A stretch of 41,673 nt of DNA from Cnuella takakiae. GTDB lineage: Bacteria; Bacteroidota; Bacteroidia; Chitinophagales; Chitinophagaceae. Positions 15,414 to 26,299 of the stretch are shown here, piece by piece. A program made the position numbers and the translations under genes. The DNA lies in contig NZ_MTFE01000010.1 of assembly GCF_001953305.1 (NCBI RefSeq), positions 500,523-542,195 on the forward strand, read 5' to 3'. The stretch's first letter is position 1. Each line of letters begins with the position of its first letter. The notes beneath the pieces were generated by a model. It had not been told where the DNA came from, searched no databases, and was given only the letters and a program-made list of their open reading frames with translations.

Positions 15414-17444
15414 TCATGCTTTCATGCCTTCCAGTTTTTTCTGCAAACCAAACATTTCATCGCGTAGCCTGGCAGCTTCCATGAAGTCAAGGTCGCGGGC
15501 AGCCTTTTCCATATCCTTTTTGGTTTTGGAAATGGCCTTTTCTATCTGCGGAATGGTAGTGTAAGCATCGCCGTCCTCAGCAGCCTTGGTGATCACTTCT
15601 TCCACCGCGTAGGGCGAATCGGGATCGTAACCCTTAATATCCAGCACTGAGGTTTGGGCCATGATCTGCTCCTTGCTCTTGGTTACTGTTTTGGGGGTGA
15701 TGCCATGCTCCAGGTTATGCGCCATTTGCTTTTCGCGGCGCCGGGTGGTTTCGTCAATGGTGCGCTGCATGCTCTCCGTCATGTTATCAGCGTAAAAGAT
15801 CACCAGGCCGTCTACGTTCCGGGCAGCTCGGCCGGCCGTCTGCGTCAGCGACCGTTCGTTGCGGAGGAAGCCTTCTTTGTCGGCATCCAAAATGGCTACC
15901 AACGAAACCTCGGGGAGGTCGAGGCCTTCCCGCAAGAGGTTGACACCCACCAGTACGTCAATCACCCCGAGGCGCAGGTCGCGCAAAATTTCTATACGCT
16001 CCAAAGTGTCCACATCGCTGTGGATGTACTTGGATTTGATATCGATCTTTTTCAGGTATTTATCCATCTCCTCGGCCATGCGCTTGGTAAGCGTGGTTAC
16101 CAGTACGCGGTCGCCCTTTTTCACCCGCTTGTCAATTTCATCCAGCAGGTCGTCGATCTGGTTCACGCTGGGACGAATTTCAATGGGCGGCTCCAGCAGG
16201 CCCGTGGGGCGCACTACCTGCTCTACCACCACGCCACCGCTTTGATCCAGTTCGTAGTCGCCGGGGGTGGCGCTTACATACACCACCTGGTTCATCAGGT
16301 TTTCAAACTCGTGGAAGTTTAAAGGGCGGTTATCCAGTGCCGATGGCAGGCGGAAACCATAGTCCACCAGGTTCATCTTGCGGCTGCGGTCGCCACCATA
16401 CATACCGCTTACCTGCGGGATGGTCTGGTGGCTTTCGTCGATCATACACACAAAATCCTTGGGGAAATAATCCAGCAAACAGAAAGGCCGGGTACCCGGT
16501 TTGCGGCGGTCGAAGAAACGCGAGTAGTTTTCAATACCATTACAAAAACCCAGTTCACGAATCATCTCCAGGTCGTACTCTACCCGCTCTTTGAGGCGTT
16601 GCGCTTCAATGAATTTGCCCACGCTTTTAAAGTATTCTACCTGGGCGGTCATCTCGTCCTGTATTTCGTACATCACCTGCTGCATCATGTCCTTGGGTGC
16701 CACGTACAGGTTGGCAGGGAAGATGGCGGCATTATCCAGCTTGCCGATGCGTTTGCCGCTGGGCAACTCGATGGTTTCGATGGAATCTATTTCATCGCCA
16801 AAGAAAGTGATGCGGTAACCAAAGTCCACATAAGGCAGGTTGATGTCCACCGTGTCACCTTTTACCCGAAACGTGCCCCGGTTGAACTCGATGGTGGTAC
16901 GGGTGTAGAGCGAATTCACCAGGTCGTGCAAAAAGCCCTGACGGGAAATCTGCTGGCCCTTGTCAATCCGGATGATCCCGCTTTCATAATCGGTAGGATT
17001 ACCCATACCGTAAATACAGCTTACCGATGCTACCACGATGATGTCGCGGCGACCTGAAAGCAGGGAAGTTGTTGCCCGCAAACGCAGCTTGTCCAGTTCC
17101 TCGTTGATGTTGAGGTCTTTTTCGATATAGGTATCCGTTACCGGTAGATAAGCTTCCGGTTGGTAATAATCGTAGTAGGATACAAAGTACTCTACCGCAT
17201 TTTCGGGGAAAAACTGCTTGAACTCGCCATAGAGCTGGGCCACCAGGGTTTTGTTGTGCGTCAGAATAAGGGTAGGCTTTTGCACATTCTGGATCACATT
17301 GGCCATGGTAAAGGTCTTACCCGAACCGGTTACCCCCAGCAGCACCTGGTGCCGCTCACCGCCCAGTATGCCTTCCGTAAGTTGCTGGATGGCAAAGGGC
17401 TGGTCGCCGGCGGGCTTGTAAGGCGATTGTATTTTGAAAGGCAT
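15414..17444 (-). CDS. uvrB: Excinuclease ABC subunit B
   Basis: A 676-residue nucleotide excision repair helicase-like ATPase that loads onto damaged DNA with UvrA and recruits UvrC. Walker A is GVTGSGKT (37-44). The damage-verifying beta-hairpin region is YYDYYQPEAYLP (90-101). Walker B is in MIDESHQT, and motif VI is in LTQTAGRAARN. The C-terminal UVR domain (DLDFMEAARLRDEMFGL) that contacts UvrC is present. Length and motifs are complete. It is transcribed in the same direction as mgsA and recA upstream, but an inverted repeat between uvrB and mgsA argues for separate transcripts. Confidence 0.98.
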   Translation of the reverse strand: MPFKIQSPYKPAGDQPFAIQQLTEGILGGERHQVLLGVTGSGKTFTMANVIQNVQKPTLILTHNKTLVAQLYGEFKQFFPENAVEYFVSYYDYYQPEAYLPVTDTYIEKDLNINEELDKLRLRATTSLLSGRRDIIVVASVSCIYGMGNPTDYESGIIRIDKGQQISRQGFLHDLVNSLYTRTTIEFNRGTFRVKGDTVDINLPYVDFGYRITFFGDEIDSIETIELPSGKRIGKLDNAAIFPANLYVAPKDMMQQVMYEIQDEMTAQVEYFKSVGKFIEAQRLKERVEYDLEMIRELGFCNGIENYSRFFDRRKPGTRPFCLLDYFPKDFVCMIDESHQTIPQVSGMYGGDRSRKMNLVDYGFRLPSALDNRPLNFHEFENLMNQVVYVSATPGDYELDQSGGVVVEQVVRPTGLLEPPIEIRPSVNQIDDLLDEIDKRVKKGDRVLVTTLTKRMAEEMDKYLKKIDIKSKYIHSDVDTLERIEILRDLRLGVIDVLVGVNLLREGLDLPEVSLVAILDADKEGFLRNERSLTQTAGRAARNVDGLVIFYADNMTESMQRTIDETTRRREKQMAHNLEHGITPKTVTKSKEQIMAQTSVLDIKGYDPDSPYAVEEVITKAAEDGDAYTTIPQIEKAISKTKKDMEKAARDLDFMEAARLRDEMFGLQKKLEGMKA

Positions 17445-17450
17445 ATAAAG

Positions 17451-17531
17451 TTTATTGTTTGTGGTTTTTGGTTTTTGGTTGAAGGCTTACGGTTGGCGTA
17501 CCAACCATAAACCAAAAACGATAAACAAAAA
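17451..17531. repeat. Imperfect inverted repeat between mgsA and uvrB
   Basis: tttattgtttgtggttttt (17451 onward) and its partner at 17502-17531 pair along about 30 bp with a few mismatches. It starts 6 bp upstream of the uvrB start codon and ends 5 bp from the mgsA stop. It probably ends the mgsA message and would place strong structure in any read-through uvrB leader. Confidence 0.6.
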
Positions 17532-17536
17532 ACCGC

Positions 17537-17989
17537 TTATAATTGCCGTGTCAGGTAGGTACTATAATCAGGCGTACTGATCACATAATCGTCCTGCATG
17601 AGCGGCGAGGTTAAGATGAAATCGGCGGAGGTACGGTTGCAGGCCATCAGGATGTTCCAGGCTACAGCCAAGCGGAGCAGGGCTTTTACGTCGCTGTCGT
17701 GGGGCTGCGCTTCCATAGGGTCCCAAAAAAATACGATCAGGTCAATATTGCCTTCGGCAATCAGGGAGCCGATTTGCTGGTCGCCGCCAAGTGGGCCGCT
17801 GAACAGCTTTTTTACCGGCAACTGCAGTTTTTCTTCCAACATCTTACCGGTGGTACCAGTGGCTATCAAATCGTGGCCAGCCAGTGCTTCGCGGTTGTGC
17901 ACTGCCCAGTCGGCCAAGTCTTTTTTCTTGTGGTCGTGGGCAACCAGTGCGATGCGCTTTTTGGTCCGGATTGTTCTTATATCTGACAT
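17537..17989 (-). CDS. mgsA: Methylglyoxal synthase
   Basis: A 150-residue enzyme that converts dihydroxyacetone phosphate to methylglyoxal and phosphate, bypassing lower glycolysis when phosphate is short. Catalytic positions match the E. coli enzyme shifted by one: H18 (ALVAHDHKK), D70 in SGPLGGDQQ, D90 in FFWDPMEAQPHD, H97 and D100. The phosphate-binding TGTTG loop is at 44-48. Length is normal. It lies between recA and uvrB on the same strand, without an obvious functional link to them. Confidence 0.96.
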   Translation of the reverse strand: MSDIRTIRTKKRIALVAHDHKKKDLADWAVHNREALAGHDLIATGTTGKMLEEKLQLPVKKLFSGPLGGDQQIGSLIAEGNIDLIVFFWDPMEAQPHDSDVKALLRLAVAWNILMACNRTSADFILTSPLMQDDYVISTPDYSTYLTRQL

Positions 17990-18237
17990 GGTTTGGTTTT
18001 GGGGTGAAATTAACCAATCCGGCGCTATCTGCCGGAGCTGGGCAGCAGGCTTTAAATGGCAGACTTAATTGATTTTTCTAAAATTTAAAATCCTAGAGGA
18101 TAACATTTTACACATATGGCAAAATTTTTGAATGGCATTAACTATCTAAACATTTGAAAAGACTAACGAAAAACCAACACACCTGCCCTTAAAACTGATT
18201 ATTCCTACTATGAAGAACCATTTACCCTATTGACACT

Positions 18238-18267
18238 AAAAAAGGCCTGCGTCCACAGGCCTTTTTT
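18238..18267. terminator. recA terminator, bidirectional
   Basis: A perfect 12-bp stem (aaaaaaggcctg / caggcctttttt) with a 6-nt loop and flanking T/A runs, 18 bp after the recA stop codon on the minus strand. Confidence 0.9.
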
Positions 18268-18284
18268 CTTTTAGTATCGTCAGC

Positions 18285-19286
18285 TTACGCGTTTTGTGCT
18301 TCTTTGAGCTTTTCGCGGATCTTGCCTTCAATTTCGTTAGCCAGTTCCGTATTGTCTTTCAACAATTGCTTCACTGCTTCACGGCCCTGACCCAGTTTGT
18401 CGGTATTGTAGCTAAACCAGCTACCGCTTTTGTTTACAATACCCATTTCCACACCGATGTCCAGGATTTCCCCAATCTTGCTCACGCCTTCACCAAAGAT
18501 GATGTCGAACTCGGCAGTGCGGAAAGGAGGCGCCACTTTATTCTTCACCACTTTCACTTTTACACGGTTACCCACAGCTTCTTCGCCATCCTTGATCTGG
18601 GTCATCCGGCGGATGTCCAAACGTACGGAAGCATAAAACTTCAGGGCGTTACCACCGGTAGTGGTTTCGGGGTTACCGAACATCACACCGATCTTTTCAC
18701 GCAGCTGGTTGATGAAGATGCAAATGGTGTTGGTCTTGCTGATGGTGGCGGTGAGCTTACGCAGGGCCTGCGACATCAGTCGGGCCTGCAAACCCATTTT
18801 GGAATCACCCATCTCGCCTTCCAGTTCGCCTTTGGGTACCAGGGCCGCAACGGAGTCGATTACAACCACGTCGAGGGCGCCGGAAAGAATCAGGCGGTCA
18901 GCGATTTCAAGGGCCTGTTCGCCATAATCGGGCTGGGAGATCAGCAGGTTGTCGATGTCCACACCCAGTTTTTGTGCATAGGCGCTGTCAAATGCGTGTT
19001 CGGCATCGATGATGGCGCACATGCCGCCCTTCTTCTGCGCTTCGGCAATAACGTGTGTTGACAAGGTGGTTTTACCCGAGCTTTCCGGGCCGTAGATCTC
19101 GATCACACGGCCGCGGGGCAAACCGCCGATACCGAGGGCTGCATCCAAACCAATAGAGCCGGTGCTTACCACCTCCTGGATTGTTTCAGCTCGCTCGTTC
19201 ATCATCATTACGCTACCCTTACCAAAGTCTTTGTCGATCTTGTCCATGGTAAGCTTGAGCGCTTTCAGTTTTTCGCTATTAGACAT
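18285..19286 (-). CDS. recA: Recombinase RecA
   Basis: A 333-residue RecA core with a short C-terminus. Walker A GPESSGKT is at 66-73, Walker [11 protein letters not shown] follows, and loop L1/L2 DNA-binding regions are seen around [18 protein letters not shown] and [18 protein letters not shown]. It forms the strand-exchange filament and stimulates self-cleavage of LexA-type repressors. It has its own terminator. No LexA box or clear promoter element could be recognised in the 400-bp upstream region. No intein is present. Confidence 0.98.
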   Translation of the reverse strand: MSNSEKLKALKLTMDKIDKDFGKGSVMMMNERAETIQEVVSTGSIGLDAALGIGGLPRGRVIEIYGPESSGKTTLSTHVIAEAQKKGGMCAIIDAEHAFDSAYAQKLGVDIDNLLISQPDYGEQALEIADRLILSGALDVVVIDSVAALVPKGELEGEMGDSKMGLQARLMSQALRKLTATISKTNTICIFINQLREKIGVMFGNPETTTGGNALKFYASVRLDIRRMTQIKDGEEAVGNRVKVKVVKNKVAPPFRTAEFDIIFGEGVSKIGEILDIGVEMGIVNKSGSWFSYNTDKLGQGREAVKQLLKDNTELANEIEGKIREKLKEAQNA

Positions 19287-19693
19287 GTTGTTGTTTTGAA
19301 AAAGTAAGTAAGAAGGACAACTCTAAAATACTGTTTTTTGCCCCTTCCGGTTGTTTTTTATTAGGGTGTAAAGCTAATGATTTTAGCAAAGAAAAGGGCT
19401 TTTTCTTGCTTTTTTTCCGATTAAAAATAGGTTAAAGACGGGCCTGTTCCCAGGCAGTAAATACTTCCTGCATGCAAAAAATTAAAGCCTTTAAACAATT
19501 GATTTTCAATAATTGTTCAGTTAGCCTATTGGCTGACGCTAGTTTCCAAAACCAATCCGTAAAGGGTTTTTATTTCCAAACACCACCTCCAAAATTGGAG
19601 GAATTGGGAAGCTGCAAAAAATAGTCTTAGCAAAACCCTTATTCAAAAAGCCTGTAGCTTAGCAAAGCATTAAACCCTGACAAAAAAACGATT
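19287..19693. other. 407-bp divergent intergenic region recA / DUF4920 gene
   Basis: AT-rich region holding the promoters of two divergent genes. Visible structure includes agcaa-agaaaa-gggc-ttttt-cttgct followed by T7 at 19387-19421, an imperfect terminator-like hairpin on the plus strand, and cctccaaaattggagg at 19586-19601. No protein gene is supported. Confidence 0.5.
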
Positions 19694-20167
19694 ATGAAAA
19701 AGCTGATCACCGCTGCCTGCCTGCTGTTTGCACTGCACGCCGGCGCACAGGAAAAAGATATAACCCCCGCCGCTAAAGGTGTGGTATATGGTGCACCCAT
19801 TGCTGCCGGCGCCAAAGCCATCAGCACCGACGAACTGGCTCAGAAAGCCGCCACTGCCGAATACGCCGGCCAGGTTACCGGTAAGGTTTCCGAAGTGTGC
19901 CAGGCCATGGGCTGCTGGTTCAAGTTGCAAAAAAGCGATGGCACCAGCGTGATGGTGAAAAACAAAGACCATGGATTTTTCCTGCCCCAAAGCCTGGTGG
20001 GTAAAACCGTTGCCGTGGAAGGCACTGCCAAGGTAAAAGAGGTGAGTGAGGCCCAGCGCCGCCATCTTGCCGAGGATGCAGGCAAATCGAAAGCCGAGAT
20101 CGAAAAGATCAAGGGCGCCGAAAAAGAAGTGCAGCTGATTGCCGCAGGCGTTAAAGTGCTCGACTAA
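19694..20167 (+). CDS. DUF4920 exported protein
   Basis: A 157-residue protein with a signal peptide (cleavage after GAQ, residue 19). The body matches the DUF4920 family: VCQAMGCWFKL with its conserved CxxxxGCW motif, KDHGFFLPQSLVGKTVAVEG, and the HLAEDAGKSKAEIEKI segment. It is predicted to be periplasmic with an OB-like beta-barrel. The conserved cysteine pair could bind metal or form a disulfide; no biochemical role is established to my knowledge. An intrinsic terminator follows. Confidence 0.88.
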   Translation: MKKLITAACLLFALHAGAQEKDITPAAKGVVYGAPIAAGAKAISTDELAQKAATAEYAGQVTGKVSEVCQAMGCWFKLQKSDGTSVMVKNKDHGFFLPQSLVGKTVAVEGTAKVKEVSEAQRRHLAEDAGKSKAEIEKIKGAEKEVQLIAAGVKVLD

Positions 20168-20194
20168 GTGCTTAATACACACGATATATTTTGC

Positions 20195-20226
20195 AAAGCC
20201 GGTATTTCAGATACCGGCTTTTTTTA
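20195..20226 (+). terminator. Intrinsic terminator after the DUF4920 gene
   Basis: A perfect 11-bp stem (aaagccggtat / ataccggcttt) with a 5-nt loop followed by a T-run, 28 bp after the stop codon. Confidence 0.9.
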
Positions 20227-20253
20227 TGGCACAAAACTTTCACCTCTTTGTAT

Positions 20254-20424
20254 ATGCGAAACCTGGTCTTCATCCTCTGTATTGCAGCACTGTCCTGCAA
20301 TACCAGCAGCACCGAAAAACAAAGGGAAGTTGATTCGGCCAAGGTAGATGGTACCCGCCTGCTCGACACGCTGCCTGCCACCGACTCGTTGCCACCTGGC
20401 GTCACCAACCCGCAACCAGATTAG
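20254..20424 (+). CDS. Very small lipoprotein
   Basis: A 56-residue protein with a lipobox at its N-terminus (VFILCIAALSC, lipidated Cys 15), leaving a mature part of about 42 residues rich in Ser/Thr/Asp/Pro. ATG 20254 gives the lipoprotein signal; an upstream in-frame start would not. It could anchor in a membrane as a small surface or periplasmic lipoprotein. No family recognised. Because it is short, a chance open frame is possible, but the lipobox supports it. Confidence 0.6.
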   Translation: MRNLVFILCIAALSCNTSSTEKQREVDSAKVDGTRLLDTLPATDSLPPGVTNPQPD

Positions 20425-20662
20425 TGGAAGGCAGTCATTTTGTTATAGAATTATGAAAGAAGCAAAACATTATGGTTTCAGCCATGCGGCTTTTGTAACT
20501 TAAATACTGCTAACCGGAGGCAACACCACATTACGTCATTGCTTAACTGCAAGCCTTGCCGCCAGCGGCAAAAAGCGGCAGTTCATAAGTCCCCCGGTAT
20601 TTGCAGGCAGCAGCTAATTTATAACCGCTGCCTTTTGTTGAGGCCAACCTAAATGGAGGTAT

Positions 20663-21949
20663 ATGCAAAAAGTTTATCGCTTATTGCGCAACAACCGGGA
20701 AACGGGTCCCTACAGCCTGGAAGAATTGTTACAGCAAAACCTTAAGCCTGCCGACCTGGTATGGGTGGAGGGAAAGAGCGGCAGCTGGGCTTACCCCTAC
20801 GAAATAGAAGCACTAAGGGCTTTTGTGGCAGCGCCGCAAGTGCAGAGTCCCGCTGCGCCCGATTCAACCCCGGCAAGACAGCCCGGAAGGCCGCAAGAAA
20901 CGGCCCGGCACATTTTTGTGCGCCTTCCCGAAGGCACCAAAAAAGCAGCTGCAACAAAACCTGCCGATCCGCTGGAAGAAAGAGCAGAAGCCCTCCGCCA
21001 ACGTGTGGCAGCACAGGCTGCAAGCCATCCCGATACCGAAGAACCGCTTCAAACCCGGTATAATCGCAGCATCGACGATGTGGAAGAAGAGTACACACAC
21101 TGGTACTATAAACAAAAGACAAAACCAAGGAAAAACAGGCAGCGCCTGCTTACCGCAACGGTATTGGGTGCAGCCCTCCTCACGGGCGGTTATTTTACCA
21201 GCCAGATGCTTTTGAAAAGCAATACTGCCAGTGCTGTTCAAAAAGAAGAACACAGTTCGGAAGAAACCGCCAAAGCGGCCATCCTGCCTGCGGTATCTAC
21301 CGGGCCGGTGACCGATACAATGGTGAATACGCCCACCGATTCGGTGCAGCTATTGCGGCAGGATAGTCCCGCCCAGGTAAGAAAAGATTTGTTGGCTAAT
21401 AAACCCCTTGTGCAAAAGCCACTGGCCGAAACACCCGCACCGGCACCAGCCGAAACTACCGCTGTTGCCGCTCCGGTAATAGCAGCAGCAGAGCCGGAAA
21501 CTAAGCAGGAAGAAGCGCCGGCACCTGTAGCCGAGAAAAAACGTGGCGGCTTTTTGGGATTGTTCCGCAAAAAAGAAAAACAACCTGAAACTCCTACTAA
21601 CGCGGAATCCACAAGTGCCCGCAAAGCCAAAAAACGCGATGCAGCCGCACAGGATGCCATCCCGCTTGCCGAACGTATAGAACTGCGTTCTGACGCCACC
21701 CGCGAAAGCTGGATGCTGGGGGTGATGGGGCAGAAATTAACCCTGGTAAACCACAACCCACAACCGGTAGGTAGCGCATCGGTAGAAGTAAGCTACTATG
21801 GCGAAGACAAAACCCTGCTGGAAAAGAAAACCATCCGTATTGCCAATATCGCCGCCAAAGGCCAGGCAACGGCAGTGCTCCCCGATAACCGGGTGGCCGA
21901 AAGGGTAAGCCTCAAAATACTCAGTGCGGAGGCTCCTGTAGAAAAGTAA
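20663..21949 (+). CDS. GYF_2-domain membrane protein with disordered linker
   Basis: A 428-residue protein. Residues 3-50 form a GYF_2 (DUF4339) domain (YRLLRNNRETGPYSLEELLQ, then VWVEGKSGSWAYP). A charged region leads to one transmembrane helix around 163-185 (LLTATVLGAALLTGGYF). A long Ala/Pro/Glu-rich, probably disordered linker follows, with a basic-aromatic patch RGGFLGLFRKKEKQ near 294-307. The C-terminal 80 residues form a beta-sandwich-like domain (LTLVNHNPQPVGSASVEVSY). GYF_2 modules bind protein partners, so it may link a cytoplasmic partner to an envelope-facing domain. The GGAGGT two bases from the ATG (with a further base pair) is unusual here. Confidence 0.8.
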   Translation: MQKVYRLLRNNRETGPYSLEELLQQNLKPADLVWVEGKSGSWAYPYEIEALRAFVAAPQVQSPAAPDSTPARQPGRPQETARHIFVRLPEGTKKAAATKPADPLEERAEALRQRVAAQAASHPDTEEPLQTRYNRSIDDVEEEYTHWYYKQKTKPRKNRQRLLTATVLGAALLTGGYFTSQMLLKSNTASAVQKEEHSSEETAKAAILPAVSTGPVTDTMVNTPTDSVQLLRQDSPAQVRKDLLANKPLVQKPLAETPAPAPAETTAVAAPVIAAAEPETKQEEAPAPVAEKKRGGFLGLFRKKEKQPETPTNAESTSARKAKKRDAAAQDAIPLAERIELRSDATRESWMLGVMGQKLTLVNHNPQPVGSASVEVSYYGEDKTLLEKKTIRIANIAAKGQATAVLPDNRVAERVSLKILSAEAPVEK

Positions 21950-22018
21950 GCCACAGGCCTGTTTGCAGTACCGGGTATTGGTTTTGATACCGGTATAGGG
22001 TAATAAAGCTTTTAACCC

Positions 22019-22810
22019 ATGCAACAGGCATCTACCCAGGACACGCTCAAAAAGATGGCCCGTGCCGGCTATGCCGCAAAGGGCGTTGTTTATCTCCTCC
22101 TCGGCATTCTTGCTTTTATGGCTGCCTTCGAATTGGGCCGTAGTGTATCGGAAGCCAACCGGGGCAGTGTTTTCCAAATGGTACGTAATGCACCGGCAGG
22201 TGGCATCCTGATGGGTATCCTGGCCTTGGGACTGGTATGCTATGCTTTGTGGCGGCTGGTGCAGGCGCTGGCACCCCGCTATGGTCATGAAACCAGCACC
22301 GGCAAAAGGGTCTTGTATTTTTTCAGCGCCCTTGCTTATGGCGCCATAGCCTTTACGGCCATCAAGATGGCTTTGTGGAACGAGCAAAGCGGCGGCAACC
22401 AACAGCAAACCCTTGCTGCTACCCTGCTGGAGCGCAAGGGCGGCCAGTGGCTCACCGGGATAGCTGCATTGATCTTCATCGGCACCGGGCTGTACCAGAT
22501 TTATTATGGCTGGTCGGAAAAGTATCGCAAGTATGTGCAGGAAAGCCAGATCCATTCGCAACATGCCGCCCTTTTGTTGCGCTCCGGCAAGGCAGGTTAT
22601 ATTGCCCGGGGTATTGTATGGCTGATCATTGGTTACCTGTTGTTGCGGGCAGCCCTTAACGCAAGCGCCTCCGAAGCAGGCGACACTACTGATGCTTTTC
22701 GCTTTCTGCAAAATGCATCCTATGGCTCCTGGTTGCTGGGCGCTGTGGGATTGGGGCTGGCGGCATTTGGTGTTTTCTCCTTTTTAAGAGCCCGGTATGA
22801 ACGGTTTTAA
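22019..22810 (+). CDS. DUF1206 membrane protein
   Basis: A 263-residue integral membrane protein with about six helices arranged as three pairs. Each repeat begins with an ARAGYAAKGVVYLLLG- or SGKAGYIARGIVWLIIG-like motif, the hallmark of DUF1206. Function is unknown; the internal threefold duplication is visible from the sequence. It follows the GYF_2 gene by 69 bp on the same strand and may share its transcript. Confidence 0.88.
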   Translation: MQQASTQDTLKKMARAGYAAKGVVYLLLGILAFMAAFELGRSVSEANRGSVFQMVRNAPAGGILMGILALGLVCYALWRLVQALAPRYGHETSTGKRVLYFFSALAYGAIAFTAIKMALWNEQSGGNQQQTLAATLLERKGGQWLTGIAALIFIGTGLYQIYYGWSEKYRKYVQESQIHSQHAALLLRSGKAGYIARGIVWLIIGYLLLRAALNASASEAGDTTDAFRFLQNASYGSWLLGAVGLGLAAFGVFSFLRARYERF

Positions 22811-22856
22811 AACAGTCTCCTGTTTATGTGTACCTGTTAATTGATTTGCACGGGTT

Positions 22857-22921
22857 TAAACCGTTAAAACGGTTTAGAGTTAGTTGTTTATATCGTGCAA
22901 CCCCACGGTTGAAACCGTGGG
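22857..22921. repeat. Two adjacent short palindromes (taaaccgtt and cccacggtt)
   Basis: Arms 22857-22865/22868-22876 and 22902-22910/22913-22921 are each perfect 9-bp reverse complements with 2-nt centres. The second is followed by gctaa, recalling the gggctaaaagccacgg sequence at the very start of the window in reverse orientation. Confidence 0.65.
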
Positions 22922-22977
22922 CTAATCTTGTGATTGCGGATTTATACAGCGCAGGAGGTCAAATTCTTTCATCCTTC

Positions 22978-23035
22978 GTGCTCCTTTGTGCTCCTCTTTT
23001 CTTTCCAACAGTAGGTATGGAACACAAAGAAGCAC
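22978..23035. repeat. Imperfect inverted repeat of gtgctcctttgtgctcc words
   Basis: 22978-22994 pairs with 23019-23035 at 15 of 17 positions. Related tgtgtctttgcttcttag and ctctttgcgtgaac words occur near 40240-40272. Confidence 0.5.
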
Positions 23036-23217
23036 AAAGAATAGTACGAGGTGTGCAACACACCCTTTTTACGCTTTCGGAGCCAATAAGTATTTGCTTT
23101 CCCCACCCATCCTTTGCGCCCTTTGCTCCTCTGCATCTTTGCGTGAAAACCCTCCTGCAAACAAAAAAGCCGCAGGTAGTACACCCGCGGCCTTGCTGAT
23201 AAATATGGCAAATAGCA

Positions 23218-24960
<1,743 letters not shown>

Positions 24961-24972
24961 TTAAAACGGGTG

Positions 24973-25001
24973 CAAAAGTACGATTTTAAGGCCAGCGCAA
25001 A
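24973..25001 (-). promoter_or_regulatory. Promoter of the ABC-F gene
   Basis: On the minus strand TTTG (24998-25001) and TACTTTTG (24973-24980) are separated by 17 bp, close to the Bacteroidota consensus. It would give a leader of about 105-110 nt. Confidence 0.55.
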
Positions 25002-25167
25002 AGCCCCAATTTCGTTAAGGATAGGCAAACAAATGCCCCGCAGGTGCGGGGCAGAGCTTAGGCGGCAATGGTGAAAGGGCAGTGGTGAAATGGAAAGCTT
25101 CAAACAGGAAAACCGTCCTGGATATTTTGTGGCAGATGCGGCCCCTCAATTGACCATTCACGATTCC

Positions 25168-25809
25168 CTACTTGCCATTATACGGAAACTTGCGGCTGGC
25201 ATTGCGCATCAGCGCATTTACAAGGTTTTCGGGTGAGGAGCCTACAGATCCCTGTGCCTGGTAGTCGTATTTCCACAGCAAATCGCCCTGATTGGCCTCG
25301 TGGATATGGATGGTAGTAACAGCCTGGTTGGTACTTCCCCAGGCACCAAATACCAGCCCCATGGCTATGGCCACTCCTTCGTTCATGGGTTTGTCGGTGC
25401 GCAGTTGGGTAGAAATGACGGCATCCACACCCAGCAGCCGGGCCAACTCTGCCCGCGACTTCCGGGAAAGGTCGGTATAGCTCAGGCGGGCTTCTTCCAG
25501 CAAAGCATTGGTTTGACTTACATCCTGAAATTTTACCGTGTAATGAAATCGGTTGCTACGGCGCAGGAACCAGCCATATAGTTTTTCCTGGATTGCATAT
25601 CCGGTAGCGGCTTCATTTTTCTCCAGCATCTCGGGTGTGGTACGCCGCATTTCATTGGGCCGCAAATTGATGGCCACCTGTGCCGGCAAAATGGCTACCG
25701 TTTTGTGGGTGGCAGCAACAGTAGCAAAATCGTTGGTTTTGTAAATGGCAGGACCGCAGGCGGTAAGCAACAGCAGCAAGGCTGCCAGGGCAGGTAACAA
25801 TGTTTTCAT
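25168..25809 (-). CDS. Lipoprotein of unknown function
   Basis: A 213-residue lipoprotein with a lipobox at LLTAC (Cys 18). ATG 25809 is chosen because the longer in-frame reading would put 72 residues before the signal peptide. The mature part has an alpha/beta pattern: HKTVAILPAQVAI, a helical segment with YAIQEKLYGWFL, and LGVDAVISTQLRT. This resembles GNA1162/TolB-N-like periplasmic lipoproteins, whose members often sit with secretion or stress systems, but the match is weak. No specific partner is nearby. Confidence 0.75.
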   Translation of the reverse strand: MKTLLPALAALLLLLTACGPAIYKTNDFATVAATHKTVAILPAQVAINLRPNEMRRTTPEMLEKNEAATGYAIQEKLYGWFLRRSNRFHYTVKFQDVSQTNALLEEARLSYTDLSRKSRAELARLLGVDAVISTQLRTDKPMNEGVAIAMGLVFGAWGSTNQAVTTIHIHEANQGDLLWKYDYQAQGSVGSSPENLVNALMRNASRKFPYNGK

Positions 25810-25827
25810 AAGTGCAGTAGTTTCAAA

Positions 25828-25835
25828 CAAAACTA
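25828..25835 (-). promoter_or_regulatory. Possible -7 element before the lipoprotein gene
   Basis: Minus strand TAGTTTTG matches TAnnTTTG; it lies 18 nt before the ATG. A TTTG 15 bp further upstream is a little too close for the consensus. Confidence 0.4.
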
Positions 25836-25988
25836 TGCGCCAGTGACATTCAAAACGGGCCGTGTATTTTATTAAGAATTTTTTTGCAGGTACCGGGAAA
25901 GTAGCCAATAGATTGAGCCGGCAGCGCATATTGTACAAGGGGTGGCAAAGTAGTTGTAGGAACAGTAGGAAGCGAAAAAATTCAAGGC

Positions 25989-26201
25989 ATGAAAAAACTG
26001 ATGATTCTTGTAGTAGCCTCGGCACTGACCTTTGTTGCCTGCAATCCCAGCAACCATAACCCCGGAGAAAGTGGTGCCCAAAATGATGGCATGGGCCCGG
26101 CCGATGCCAATGGTGCCCTGCAGGATACCGGCTATCAATACACGCCGCAAACAGATACCGCCAAGATGGAACATCGTACCGATGTTTCGGACAGGAAATA
26201 A
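25989..26201 (+). CDS. Small lipoprotein
   Basis: A 70-residue protein with lipoprotein signal MKKLMILVVASALTFVAC (Cys 18), then a hydrophilic, Asn/Asp/Gly-rich mature chain of 53 residues without predicted structure. Family unknown. It is divergent from the previous lipoprotein gene and convergent with the PAP2 gene, and its stop codon is one base from the start of a long perfect inverted repeat. Confidence 0.7.
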   Translation: MKKLMILVVASALTFVACNPSNHNPGESGAQNDGMGPADANGALQDTGYQYTPQTDTAKMEHRTDVSDRK

Positions 26202-26202
26202 G

Positions 26203-26299
26203 GATTGTGGAGTTGTGATTCCGGATTGCGGAAGTTGCAGCAAGCGTATTTTATATACTGCTTGAAACTTCCGCAATCCGGAATCACAACTCCACAATC
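26203..26299. repeat. Perfect 34-bp inverted repeat between convergent genes
   Basis: 26203-26236 and 26266-26299 are exact 34-bp reverse complements with a 29-nt centre that can extend the stem by another 8 bp (caagcgta with tactgcttg). It starts one base after the lipoprotein stop (26199-26201) and ends inside the PAP2 stop (26298-26300). It is an obvious bidirectional terminator candidate. Confidence 0.85.

Larger units (their letters stand above)
22811..23217. other. 407-bp convergent spacer filled with palindromes
   Basis: No gene. It contains two short palindromes (22857-22876 taaaccgtt...aacggttta, 22902-22921 cccacggtt...aaccgtggg) and an imperfect inverted repeat 22978-22994 / 23019-23035 built of gtgctcctttgtgctcc words. 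Further words of the ctttgcgccctttgctcct type run to about 23150. It lies between the ends of the DUF1206 and ABC-F genes. Confidence 0.6.

Noticed and set aside
25810-26025. 72-residue extension before the lipoprotein
   Set aside because: It would precede the lipobox signal and overlaps the divergent promoter region and the start of the small lipoprotein gene.
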